DNA from: Trichopria drosophilae
Taxonomy: Eukaryota > Arthropoda > Insecta > Hymenoptera > Diapriidae
Reading direction: 5' to 3'
Assembly: GCA_030407085.1 (NCBI GenBank)
Contig: CM059587.1
Location: 106,289,501 to 106,353,500, forward strand
DNA: 64,000 nucleotides
Position 1 is the first letter of the stretch, and each line of letters opens with the position of its first letter. A program made the translations under genes and the position numbers. Of this stretch, positions 24,801 through 37,000 are shown piece by piece. The notes below the pieces were generated by a model that was not told where the DNA came from, did not search any database, and saw only the letters and a program-made list of their open reading frames with translations.

Positions 24801-27800
24801 TTAAACTTCGAGGGCGTTGGTAACAAATGGTATATGCTTTCTAAAAGAAACGTGAAAGACTTGTTACCTATAATGATACGATCAAATGATCTCCTTAAAT
24901 TGACTGGGGGATCATATTTTCAACTTTCTCTTCATTCTTTCTGTCACGTACGTAATTTTTTTAAGTAATTACGTTTTTAAGCTGTATAATGCGTGTATCA
25001 TACATTTCTCTTTACTTCAATATTTTAAAAAAATTAATTGGATATACATTGCGTAATCTTAGTATCGTTTTGGATTTACTCTTCATTAATTATTAGACAT
25101 GATATCAAAACAGAAGCTCAAAAGCAGAAAAGGTAAAAGTTTGTTCTCAACATAAAACTGTGTCATACATAAAAAATTAAATAATTAATTTAATAAATAC
25201 ATGTAGAACTAAAAACTTAGATATACACATGTATAAAAACACGGAATATGGCGATGATATCAGAACAATTTCTATGCCTTTCACGCCAAGAACTCGTAAA
25301 CATTTATAATTTCATTTCAAACGAGGATGCCCACCGGTATAAGTGGTTTGTGCCATGGACATGGAACCCCCCTAATTGGCATATTTGTTTACGGACTGAG
25401 GTAATTCCCCATACCAAATTCGATGGGCCAATCATAGCAGAAGTTTGAGAACATATCTGTTGAAGTTTATTGTCTGATCAGTACCTTCCATTACTACTTG
25501 CGTTAGAATTGATCTATTTGAGAAAAATGCACTACACAAAAAATGCATTAAATATAAAATGTAAGTAGATGTGGTTACAGGCACATGTATACAGGTCCAC
25601 GAGGTCCATATACACATTCAAATGCACAATCCTACACACGCGCTAGACATGGGTGCATTTTCCAAAAACGCCGAATTCACTAACGAAGACATTAACGCAC
25701 CGGTCCATGTGAATGCGTATGGGCACGTGACATCCTTGCCGCATGTTTGTGTGTATATACATACACACACGTATACGGGCTCGATCGCGTGTCCCTCTGG
25801 TATCTTAAAAAAAATTCCAAAATTCGTATTAACTATAATAATGCCACTCGCTTTAAGTATATAATTTTTTTTTTTGTTTTTATCTTTTATTATGTCACCC
25901 TAAATATGTTGGTTCAGAATCCAGGATAAGCTGTAGGTCGAGTAACATATTTCTTAGATCTTCGGTCTGGATTTTTGTTGCGCACATAATGCCTAGCATG
26001 TGGGAAATAGCAAAATTAATTTCGAAAAGATGTAAGAACTGTGTTGCGAAATCACTGGTGTGCAGAAATGCGGTGGACACAGGGTGCGGTTCCCTTCTTG
26101 AAATGCAGGGGGCATTTCTCTTTTTTTTTGTTAGCCTAAATGAGTGCACTTGCTGCTTAAGGTCGCCGATCACGGGGTGATATTGCGTTCTGTAGTTTTT
26201 CATGTCAAGACACCAGAGGGACTCTCGAGCGCGCGCGTACACGCTAAAATTATTGGAGTTTACTGCGCAATCCTCAAGAGAGTAAGTATTGCAATTTACA
26301 TCTTTCGACTTCACTCCTTTGGGGGTCAGAGGGAGTAATGAGATTCAGAAGGAGATTCTATGTGCATGTTCCTGTGTAGGAACGTGTCCATGTCAGTGGA
26401 CATGTCGATGGACGTGGATATATTCATGAACATGTTCGTGAACATGTACATGTTATATATTTTCGTGTGTATACGTGTTCGTGGACATATTCATGGACAA
26501 TAATTCAAGAAGGAGATTCAAGTCCGATTGCAAGCAGGTATTTGTGTATTTGTGTATATGTTGCGCTATAACAGCGCAATTCGTACTCCACGCGCCATCT
26601 GTGCGTCAGCGCCCGTACCTAGTACGACTTTGTACCCGATACGTTACCGACCTCGCCACGGCGAGGATCAAAATTGAAATCCGCGGGCGTTTTCCAAGAA
26701 GTGAAGGCGCTGATTTCCATTATCCGGCGTTAAACTCTCACTTCCTGGAAAGTGCCCGAGAAGATTTCCGCCGGAAATCTTTTCAAAAAAAATAGAAATC
26801 TAGCGACCGTACATCCGTGCGCTTCGCGAATGTGTCGCTCCGAAAATTTGAAGATTTTTCGCCCGCTCTTCAAAACTCCATCGCGTTTTGAAGTGATCGA
26901 TAATGATCGAGTGAGTTGCCTCACTATCCGCATTCGATCCTTTTTTATTGTAAATCGCGCCGCCAGTGAAAAAGTGAGTTGCGTAAAAAAAGGGAACAAT
27001 TTTCTCGTCGCCACGTGCGAATCTTTCCGCCTTTACGCCAAAATCAGACATTTTGTTACGCGCTAATTTTATAATGTTCAGTGAATTTTTAATCATTAAA
27101 GCTGTTTGTGAGTGCTAAGAACTCCGTTTTATTTCAATTATGCAATTTTCCTGATCTAATAAACGCTACGGCGATAATCCTGGACCCGCAACCGCGTGCA
27201 GTGATTTAATATTAGTGCAAATCCTGCACCGAAAAACAGTGTATATGTATACGTTCATATGTACTTAAATGACCCGGTGCATTAATGTCATCGATACCGA
27301 TTTCGCCGTTTTTGGAAAATGCGCCCATGTCTAGCGCATATTTATGATTGTGCATTTGAATGTGTATATTGACCTCGGACCCATATATACATGTGCGTAT
27401 AACCGCATCTACTTACATTTTATATTGAATGAATTTTTGTCTGATGCATTATTCTCAAATAGATCAATTGAAACATAAGTAGTAATGGGAGCCACTGGTC
27501 AGACAATAAATTTCAACAGGGATTTTCTCAACCTCCTGCTATGTATTATTGGTCCATCGAATTTGGTATAGTGTTTTACCTCCCATCATACTCTAAACTA
27601 ATATTCCAATTACGGAGGTTCCATCTCCAGGGCACAGACCACCTATACCCGTGAGCATCCTCCTTTGTTAATTAGCATTAAGTTAGTTCCCAACTTAATT
27701 TTATTTGTAATTGTATTTGTAATTCATAGGACGTTCGGATTTCTGCACTTACTACAGTATGAAAGTAAATACAAATATTATATTTCAGATTTTGAAGACA

Positions 27801-27845
27801 TCAGTTGGTTACATGTCAATGCTGATTGCGGTCAAGAATAAGTGA
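21812..27845 (+). CDS. Odorant receptor 1 of the array (start exon not found)
   Basis: Insect odorant receptor (7tm_6), a ligand-binding membrane subunit expected to pair with Orco in olfactory neurons. Exons read from splice sites: 21812-22072, 22975-23455, 23790-23889, 23991-24119, 24792-24947, 27789-27845, stop TGA. About 394 codons are visible. Exon 1 opens with FEWAIGLNRIGL and GVWP and carries TM1-TM2; exon 2 carries TM3-TM4 with FGISYRVFTNLTD and ends HVHIIR; the 100-nt exon carries TM5; exon 4 has IYCLAGE; the last exon encodes ILKTSVGYMSMLIAV (TM7). AATAAA lies at 27902. The start codon must be in an upstream micro-exon, as in OR4-OR6, but no candidate fits the phase. The exon-5 motif usually reading AGKF..LSL is GGSYFQLSL here, so it is the most divergent member. 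Intron 5 (2.8 kb) holds a foldback transposon. All visible exons are open. Confidence 0.88.
25323..27663. mobile_element. 2.3-kb foldback element in OR1 intron 5
   Basis: Long inverted arms, about 25323-25730 and 27250-27663, roughly 80-85% alike by eye. They share GAGGATGC at the outer edge, CCAAATTCGATGG, ATTGATCTATTTGAGAA, AATATAAAATGTAAGTAGAT and TGCATTTTCCAAAAACG. The interior contains one copy of the 80-bp unit of the 13-15 kb complex (about 26129-26210), a run of ACATGTACATG-like words (26360-26500) and a GC-richer stretch (26560-27060). No transposase. Open frames inside are short and on both strands, so none is called as a gene. Confidence 0.86.
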
Positions 27846-27907
27846 AAATTACAATTTTGGTTACCGTCTTCGACATATAAATATTCTTCACTATGATTCT
27901 CAATAAA

Positions 27908-30900
27908 GATGCTCTTAAAAGATATATATTTTTCCACTTTTAAAGTATGCTTGTACTTTCACTGTAAGATCGATATTTAAATCTCTTTAAAATAACAGTG
28001 ATTTATTTAAATTTCTGCACAGAATGATTCCTGGAAATAAACGATGTGCAAGATTAAGAAAAGAAAAGAAATAAAATAAACACGAAATATTTGAAAATAA
28101 AACGGAACAAACAGTAAAATTAAATTTGTTGTATGTATTCCAAATATTTCATCCATAATATTAACTAATTGTAAGAATGACACCGCACCAGTACCGTAAA
28201 AATGTCAAAATATGAAAAAATCAAAAACAAGAAGAAAATAAGATTTACTTATTCATTCAAATGTTGAAATAATTCCATGTTTGAATCGAACAATTGAATA
28301 ACTATAGTTTCATTTACTTCAACGTGTATAAGAGAAATTTGAGCGTTTTGATTAATGTTGAATTGTGCCTGCATTTAATCTAAATAAGATTGACGTTCCA
28401 AATATGCCGCGTTTTACTTGAAATATCTCAATTATAATCTATATCCCATATGTTACGACTCGACAAGGTCACAACACGACAAGGTAACAGTATCACAAAA
28501 CATTTGTCTTACAACGACGGCGCTGTACATTGGAGATTTTATTTCTCTGGAGCTGAAAAGTTCACAAGATAAATAAACTTTTTACTTGAGAACAATACAT
28601 CGTGTTTTTCCTCATCTTCTAACTACATTATACAGATTTTCATCCACATGCTTCGAAAACATCACATGCAATTTTTGTACTACATTAGCATTGAACTTAA
28701 ACATCGAAATGGATGCAATATGTCCAAAATTTACCTGCAATTTAAACATAAAAAATAAATTTTTTCCAGATTTCCAGCTACATTATTACAAGTTTATCTG
28801 TAATTTTATTCAAATAACCATCTTATTTGACAGGTTTGTATGATCAGTGAGTGTCAAAATGTTGAAAAATGATAGTCGGACAAAATAAACAATTGCGGTG
28901 CAACTTGAGTAGTAAGATTACTGTTAATGTAAGTTATTACTGAGCGAATGTTTTTTTTTATACAAATAATAAGAACAACTAAAAATTACTTTACAGGTAT
29001 AACACTTTTGTAGGTATGAACACTGACGAGATTTCTTACTTTGGTTCATTCTCGTTAAAGAGTTAGCACGGTCAGACAAAGAAAGCAGTGTTGCGAGGAG
29101 AATTATAGAAAAAAATCCAAAATATCGGTTATGTGATGAAAATAAATATAAACGAAGCTAACAAAATTAAAATCAAGAGATTTCTCTGCAGAGAAAAATA
29201 AAATAGTCAATGGAAGCATTTTATAATAGTAAAACGCTTTAATACAATAAGTAGTTAAATTAACTATTTCCATAGTGAATAGAACGAAAAAATTGTTCTA
29301 TTTACTATTTTTCGGTTCATAAATCATTCGTACATAACCTCAAATATCAATTATAACCTTTCATGTTATGATTTCTACTATCCACATGTTAAAATCGTTT
29401 CTACCATTTCTTTATATTTCCATTAACCCTTTTTTTCTCCCTGTGTACCTAACAACTCTGTTATCAGAGTACATCGCACAGAAAAATTTTTGTTGTGTAA
29501 TTTATTGGACGCCTAAATCGGACGTACTTTACTGTTTCGGTAATGGAAGATACAATTGAAATAGGGTTTAGATTAAATCCGATTAGAAGATATATGGATA
29601 TAGCTAATTTGATTTATTACCTTTTCCTAAAACATTTATATTCATCTCTATCCAAATTGCGAATTATATTGTATATCTGGAAAAAACTTTTAAATTTCGA
29701 AAATAAAAGAAAAGTATGAGGCGTGCAGATGTTTTTAAGCGATTTGTCGTTTTTTCTTATTGTTATGAAAGTATTCGTGTTCTTATATTTTTTAACAACA
29801 AACAATTAAATTAATTATTTATTTATTAAGCATCCCTAGGAAAAAGAATTTGATAACGTTTTTTTCTTCAAGACTTTTTGTAGTAATGATTCTATAAATA
29901 CAATAGCTCGTATATTGTTATACAGTTTAATACAGATTGTTTAATAGTATTTTTCGATACAAGGGCGTAAAAGTTTTTTTTTACGAATGAGAGAGGTTTC
30001 AGCTTTCAGCTAGGCCCGCATTCACATCGGTGCAAAAAACAATATTTTTTTGATGCAAGTGTGCGTAAAGTGCATTTAAAAAACGTCAAAAATCGTAAAG
30101 CCGCACTTTACGCATAGCATAAAAAAACTCGATATTTTAAAATCGGCCACTTATTATTTAGTTAGTAAAGTTAATTCTTATTCTTTTTTAGAATGTCGGC
30201 ACTTTCGCATAAATTTTTCACGAAAATCTATACATTTCTTGGTATGAGGATTTAATATTTAAGAAGCTATAATTAGAACACACTTTGCAAAAATGTCCAC
30301 CCTATAAAGAGTTAGTTCCACCCCTCAAGAGTAAGTAAGGTATCCTACCAATTTTTAATAAGTAAAAGACGTTATTGCATATAATACTTTCTTGCTTCCG
30401 AATAACTATACGGCACTAAAATAAAAATGAAGAAATGGTTAATAATATTTAAATATGTTAATGCCAACTAAACCACATAAACTATGCTTCAGTTAAAACA
30501 ATGACCCATCAACGTACTAACATAATATTCGATAAATATAACAGTAATTTGATGAGTCCACAGGAATATTTTCATAAGAGCCCATCCACCTATTTAAAGT
30601 TTGCAGAACCAATTATCTTTTTTAGTATCCTTGTACTCATTTCAAACGATTTTGCTAAATTAAAAATATAACAAGTGCTTTCGACTTCATGTTAAATTTG
30701 TGTTAATTAACCAATGCTAACACACAATCGACTTTAAATCAGTTTTGTACGAAACTTGTCCTATCGATTGTCACATACCAGCGTTTATTATATTTCTGGC
30801 AATGGTAGTTCATATTAAGCAATGTACACATTGTATCTAGAAACAAACATTAAAGTTACAATTCACATATTTTTAAACCAAACATATTATTTATAATTAT

Positions 30901-33242
30901 TATCTTTCTGCATACCCATTTTACAGCAATTCTTATAAATCGTTAAATTGTATAATATTATTAAAATGTATCCCTTTCAAGAGACATAAAATCAAAAACA
31001 CCAGATATGATGTATACAGCCATATCCTTGTACAACAATATTACTAAGTGACAAAACTGTACTGAGTAATATGTAACTAGACATAAATCGTTGAAATTGT
31101 GAAATTGACCATGATATTAAAAAAGGAGAAACAAGATAAAATCTTTGTAATAGACTTCGAGTGTTACTTGTACAGGGCGCATTTTTTATTCATTATTCGC
31201 ACAATGTTAGAGACTTTCTTGTGAATCGATTAATAAATTCTTCGAAACATATCTGCACGCATCCCTTGTCTTAGTTTCTATGCCAGTCTCGGATTGTCGT
31301 GAAATAGAAAACATCGTTTTGTTCAATACTTTCTTACTGTTTTATGTCCCTACTCTAAATTTTTTGCAGTTTGACAACTATATTTTTAATGATAATGTAG
31401 TGAGATTTTATATTTTATATAGCAATAAATCAATTCAAATATCTTTTTTATTTTCTCTACTACTTTTCTTCCAACAAAACATAAAATTTGCAATTGAAAA
31501 ACACTAGTTGCTTAAAAGTTTATTATAAAGTACCAATATTAAATTAGTACTTTTTTTTCAGTTTTTATTTCGGTTTTTTATATTTTGTATCCTTTTCTTG
31601 ATTGAGTAATTGCAAAATACTTATGCAAATGAACTTTTTTTCTAACCATTAAATACAATTTTTGTACGATATTATTCATTTCGTATTCTAAAGCTAAGCT
31701 CACGCCTTATTCAAAATAATAACTTGCATGTCATGAGCGAAAATATTTATTTTTTAATGTTAAGTATTGGAAAATCTAGCTTCTAAGAGAATGGCATAGT
31801 TTTGAAATCTTGCTACTAACATTTTAGACAAATGACTCAAATAAATAAATTTTTCTCTTACAAAAAATCATCGTGTAGATCGATAAGGTTTTCGATTTAT
31901 GCATTCTAGAAGAAGAGCTATGAAGAGAACAAAAAGTTCAAAAACCAAAGGTTACATATTTAATTAAATTTTTATTCCTTTAAATAATTATATAAATTAG
32001 AAAAACTGCAATTAACGTTTTTAATAATGTACATACAGATAATATGTATAATAGCGTGCAAGTACTTCTGAATTTTGAAATATCCATGGTTTATAATATT
32101 TTAATCCACGATTTACTAAGATAAATAAAATTAAATTGTTATATTCTTATTTTCATCTTATGCTAGTATATATTTCTTACGGCATTTAAGAACGTTGTTA
32201 TGTAAGCATTGAATTTAATTATGATAATAGCTAGACAGGACAATTATTGCAAAATAATATTCTCTGTGTTTATAATTGATTTTTATGAATTAGTACACAA
32301 GACCTTTTAATATCTATGAACTAAATAATCTCATGCTTTTTTAAACATTTCATATTAATGACTTGGAACACTAATGGTGAATCTAGAATAACAAAAAGCA
32401 TATGGACAAATCTCTAGAACTTTTAACTTTTTCTAAGAAAGTTTAATTTTCTTGTATTGATATTATATCATCTGATATTTATTTATTGAATGATTTATAA
32501 TGTTCCAGTAATAACATTTGAATCATATTAAAATTAATTATAAGTATAATATCGATTGATTTATATGTACATTTATTTTTAAATCGATTTGTTTTAGATG
32601 TACCTATTTAAAATATATATAAAAATTAACATTTAACACAAAAATGTGAAATCTTTAGTCATTTTTTAAAATGTACAGATTTTAAGAACAAAATATTTTT
32701 TTAAAAAAATGTAAAAATCAAATTTCCGAATAACTAAAATTCCTGTAATGGAGTATTTTGATAAATATATTTGTATTTTTTATGCCGAAATTCACCTAAC
32801 CAAATTTGTGTTTATATTTTAAAATATATATGTTATTTAAATGCAAAGAGAATTTCAACTTTTTCCATTTAAACTCTTTTCACTATATGTTACTATTTCT
32901 TCCTTCTTTCATGACCCCAGTTTTGTATGAAAAGCCATAAAGTGAACCATAAAATAAAAAAATATTTACCTTCACATTACACCCAAAATTATCAAGCACG
33001 AGGGCAACGTTAGTTTATTACACTGAAAAAAGTAAAAAATAAGCTATTAATCTAATACCTCTTAAATATTTTCCGTTTATATTTTCCGCTTTTTCCGTTA
33101 TCTCATTTTCTGAATATATAAAAGATACTGATAGTTCTTGGTATTTGTCGGTCCTTTTCTTTATAATATGTAAATAAACAAATGAATATAAAAGTAAATA
33201 AATAAACAGAACTTGGATCTCAATTTAACGCCGATCGCGTTA
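27908..33242. other. Intergenic DNA, OR1 to OR2
   Basis: More than 5 kb of AT-rich DNA without a convincing exon on either strand. No further odorant receptor fragment was seen by eye. A small GC-richer patch at 29955-30130 repeats the words GGGCGTAAAAG and GCACTTTACGC (with TGCGTAAAGTGC), probably an old insertion. Confidence 0.6.
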
Positions 33243-33473
33243 GTTTATGATCTTCGATATATTTACCCATTCGGTTCCTCGCCTTCCCCTCCGGTCTCGT
33301 TATTTTTACCAAAAGAATAGAGCGTCGTTTCTTCCACTCCCGTCAATTGCGTTATATGCATGACATCACATGAGGCCATTCTTGGGGCCACAGCGCGGAA
33401 GGTGGGGTAAAAGAGAACGTCGTTAGGTAAATATAACGAGACGGAACCGGGCAATTATGCCGGGACTCTACTG
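33243..33473. mobile_element. Mariner-type MITE, copy B (inverted)
   Basis: Same family as the element at 19.19 kb in opposite orientation: the right end is GGGACTCTACTG followed by TA, and CGGTTCCTCGCCTTCCCC matches the other copy's centre. The left end (from 33243, after TA) has diverged. An open minus-strand frame here is spurious. Confidence 0.75.
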
Positions 33474-33532
33474 TAATAATGATTGTGTTTCATATGAAAA
33501 GGAAAACATCCATCTATCTAGACTTTACGCTA

Positions 33533-33737
33533 TAAATAAAGTAGTTAAAATAACCAGAATCGATGATTAAACAGGCCCTTGTTATTTTTCCTGGTTAAAA
33601 TAACCAGAATTCTGGTTGGTTTAATTAGAAATATTGTTGGTTTAATATTATTAAAACAATTCGTTTTCTAATTAAACTGCCCAGAATCTTGGTTATTATA
33701 TTTTGGTTATAACCAGAAGATTTTTTTAGTAAAATAT
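33533..33737. repeat. Dispersed AACCAG repeat, copy 1
   Basis: First of three copies of a ~205-bp repeat marked by TGATTAAACAGGCCCTTGTT, GGTTAAAATAACCAGAATTC, TTTTCTAATTAAACTGCCCAG and ATAACCAGAA. It lies 340 bp upstream of OR2. Confidence 0.88.
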
Positions 33738-34079
33738 TTGTTATAATATACCGTGAAAAACAAGAATTATTGCCAGATTTTGACATAGTTTCTGCTTATA
33801 ACAAGATATAATGGCTAAAAATTATATTATTACAAATTATAAATCTAAAAAATAAACTATTACTTCAATTCGGGTGTCAGAAAAACTGCAAAATGATTAT
33901 TTTTATGAGAAAAGTACCCGATTAAAATTACAGTTACAAAATTAAAGAATATTGCAATGTCCTCTCTAAGTAGGTATAAACGGAATTAAAGAATTTATTT
34001 TCTCGAAGTACAGAGTACTTTGTTATATCGATTTTTCTTTCGTGTCAGTACAATACGTGGTAAACTTTTGCGTATCAGG

Positions 34080-37000
34080 ATGACAATAGAAAGTATATGA
34101 CTATTGGCGAACTTTTTCGGCATTTTCCTATAAGGGGTTCCGTATCCGGCGAACGTCTTACAGCTGATGTTCCTTGTTTTACAAAGGACAAATAATTTCA
34201 ACCTTGAATTTGAATTGTTCAGTTTTTCGTGTATAATACATGATTATTAATGAATTATTTAGCAACATCTTTTTAGATTTAGAATGGGCAATAGGATTAA
34301 ATCGACTAAGTTTAAATGCTTACGGCATATGGCCTGGTATTCCTGATGGTCCAGATTTCAAGAGAAAATACTTACGATTGTCAGTAATTATTGTTATAAT
34401 GATAGTTACACTTTCCATTCCTCAACTGTTTGCCATGTATCACGTTAGGCACGAATTGCCTCTGATACTTGACAACATGATGACCAGTATCATCACTTTG
34501 CTATCAACTCTTAAACTCATCGTCTTCTGGTGTCGACAAGGAGGTAACTTTATGTCACTACTTTCAATCTAGCATCATATTCATTCTAATCATTTTTATG
34601 CAATATGAAGATAATAACAATAATTGTATTAAACAATGATACTGTTTAAGATCTAGTAACTATCTTGATGTCAATGGCCTCAGACTGGAAGGAGACACAA
34701 TGCGATTCTCATCGAGAAATGATGATAGCGGAGGCTCAGCATGGCCGAATGTTTACGATATTAGGATTTGCAATGATGTTTGGGAACTTTTGCAGTTTCA
34801 TTTTCTTCCCGATTTTCGGATTAACATATCGCGTTATCTCAAACATCACTGATTACGGAGACCGTTTACTCGTTGTACAATCCTACTATCCTTATGATTA
34901 CTATGAAACGCCTTACTACGAATTAACTTATACCAGTCAAGCAATCGGAGCGTTTTGTGTCACGATGGCCTTATCCACCCTCGATACATTTTTTCCTGTT
35001 CTTGTTTTCCACATTTGTGGGCAACTTCGTGTACTTAGCAATAAAATTCACGAGCTCCCAGAACATGATATAAGGAATGAATCGAATACGGAGTGGAATT
35101 ATTGGAGAAGATTAGGAGAACTCGTGGATAATCATGTTCATATTATAAGGTAAATTGTAATAAAAAAAATAATTACCTCAGTGATGAAAATTATTCCCAA
35201 TTATTTTACACATATCATCATCAAGTTAGTAATTTTGATTTAAATGTGCTTCATGTTATCTCATGCCAAATTAATTGAGATCGTTCAAACTTATTGTGAT
35301 TCGTCTATTTGTTCTGTCAACGGAATTGAACTTCATATATGCTTTCTATATAATATAATAAGTTTCATTAATTAAAACTATCTCGGATAAAACACTAGCT
35401 TGAAATATCAAATATCAACATTTTCATTACAAAAAAAAATCTTCTAGAAATTATTTGTACTATTTTTAAAAACATATTTTTTTCATTGTCCCAGGCTTGT
35501 GCAAAAAGTTGAAAATATCTACACTCTATTAATATTTCTTCAAGTTCTCACAATGTCAGCCGCAACAGTCTGCGTAGGCTTTGAAATCCTGAATGTAAGT
35601 TTTCTTTACAAAATAAATATATTTTATTTTATAATTTTATCGTTATTATACAAATTATTAATTTAAAGCAGATTTCTCTCATTTTCATTTATTATAAATC
35701 CTTAACCATAGTGCATCATGCCTTTTTGGGATAAGAATTTTTCGTTCCAATTCGTTCAAATAATTTTTAAAATTAACAAATTATTGCCTTTCCTTATTAT
35801 TAATGTAACATAAAGGTGCAAAATGTAAAATACATTTCAGTTTACGAAATGAATACAATCTACACATGAATATGACTCGCTAATATTTATCTGCAACAAT
35901 TAAAAATTGCATTAGTAAACAGAAACAGTACTTTTTAATGAATAAACGATGTAATTACATATTAAATGAATACTTGTTCATGATAATTATTTCTCGCGTA
36001 AATAAATGCAATTTTTAGTTGTTTTTGGCGAGCAATAGTATGTAGTTTTTTTTTTAATTTCGAATGTGATACACATTGCCGTATTTAAAGTCATGATTCA
36101 GATATTCTAACGGCAAATTTTTCCACAAAAATTCTTAATTTCAATAACATAATAAATAATAATAAGTATCCTACTGATCGACAATACTATAACGCCTAAT
36201 AGAATACAAATTGTCACCATGCTACTTCAGTCATGTCGAATAGTTCAAAATATAATTTTTTGTAATATTAATTAAAATTTAGGATATTGGTTAAATTGTT
36301 CAAAATTAAAAGATATTATGTCTGAAGTAGGCGCTAGATACTTCCGACACCATGCCAGTTCTGCAATTGACGTTTCTTCTAGGGTCCCTTTCTGCCGCAT
36401 TGGTGCATATATATTTTTACTGTGCAGCTTCAGAAGAGCTCATGGCACAAGTAAGTTTAATTTTATGTATGGAAAAAAGGAGAGTATAACCACCAGAGTA
36501 ATTTTGACAATGAAATGATTTTATAATTCTTTGAAGTACTAACAAATACTAACATTTTTCGTACGTATTAAAGTTTCCATTCAGCGGAAAAAGCATATCG
36601 GTCAAGTTTATGTTTTATAGTGTTTTTTTATCAGAATTTAAAGAATATCATGTTAAATGGCGCTGGTTAAATAACTTACATGATATATTCTTACAAAAAC
36701 ATATCAAAACTTTTGAAATAAAACCCTGGTAGTGAAATAGTTCAGTTTTACGTAGTTCTTAGGTAATATAATTTTACACTATTTAGTTTTCGTTCACCAT
36801 TATGATTATCGTGGTCTTATATCTACACTATATTATGTCGGATTATATCTGGTTTTAATAACACTTAAGAACATCCGGGGATTTATGCTAATATTCTACG
36901 TCTTAATATACTTAGCAATGTATCCAGATGATTATTGGGAATTCCACAATTAACTGCCTATTTTCGAATCTAGTCAACATCGGGAACTTATTTCCTCTTC

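Noticed and set aside
25895..26314. 139-codon minus-strand open frame
   Set aside because: Inside the OR1-intron foldback element and partly made of the 80-bp unit; composition is not protein-like and no domain is visible. A relic transposon gene cannot be fully excluded.
26475..27096. Open frames of ~100 codons on both strands in a GC-richer patch
   Set aside because: Opposing frames overlap each other, contain no recognisable motif, and lie in the foldback interior.
34240..34276. In-frame ATG just before the OR2 N-terminal exon as start codon
   Set aside because: It reads through a well-placed acceptor (CTTTTTAG) that is conserved in all six genes; in OR6 the equivalent stretch has no ATG and an upstream stop. 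Kept only as an alternative.
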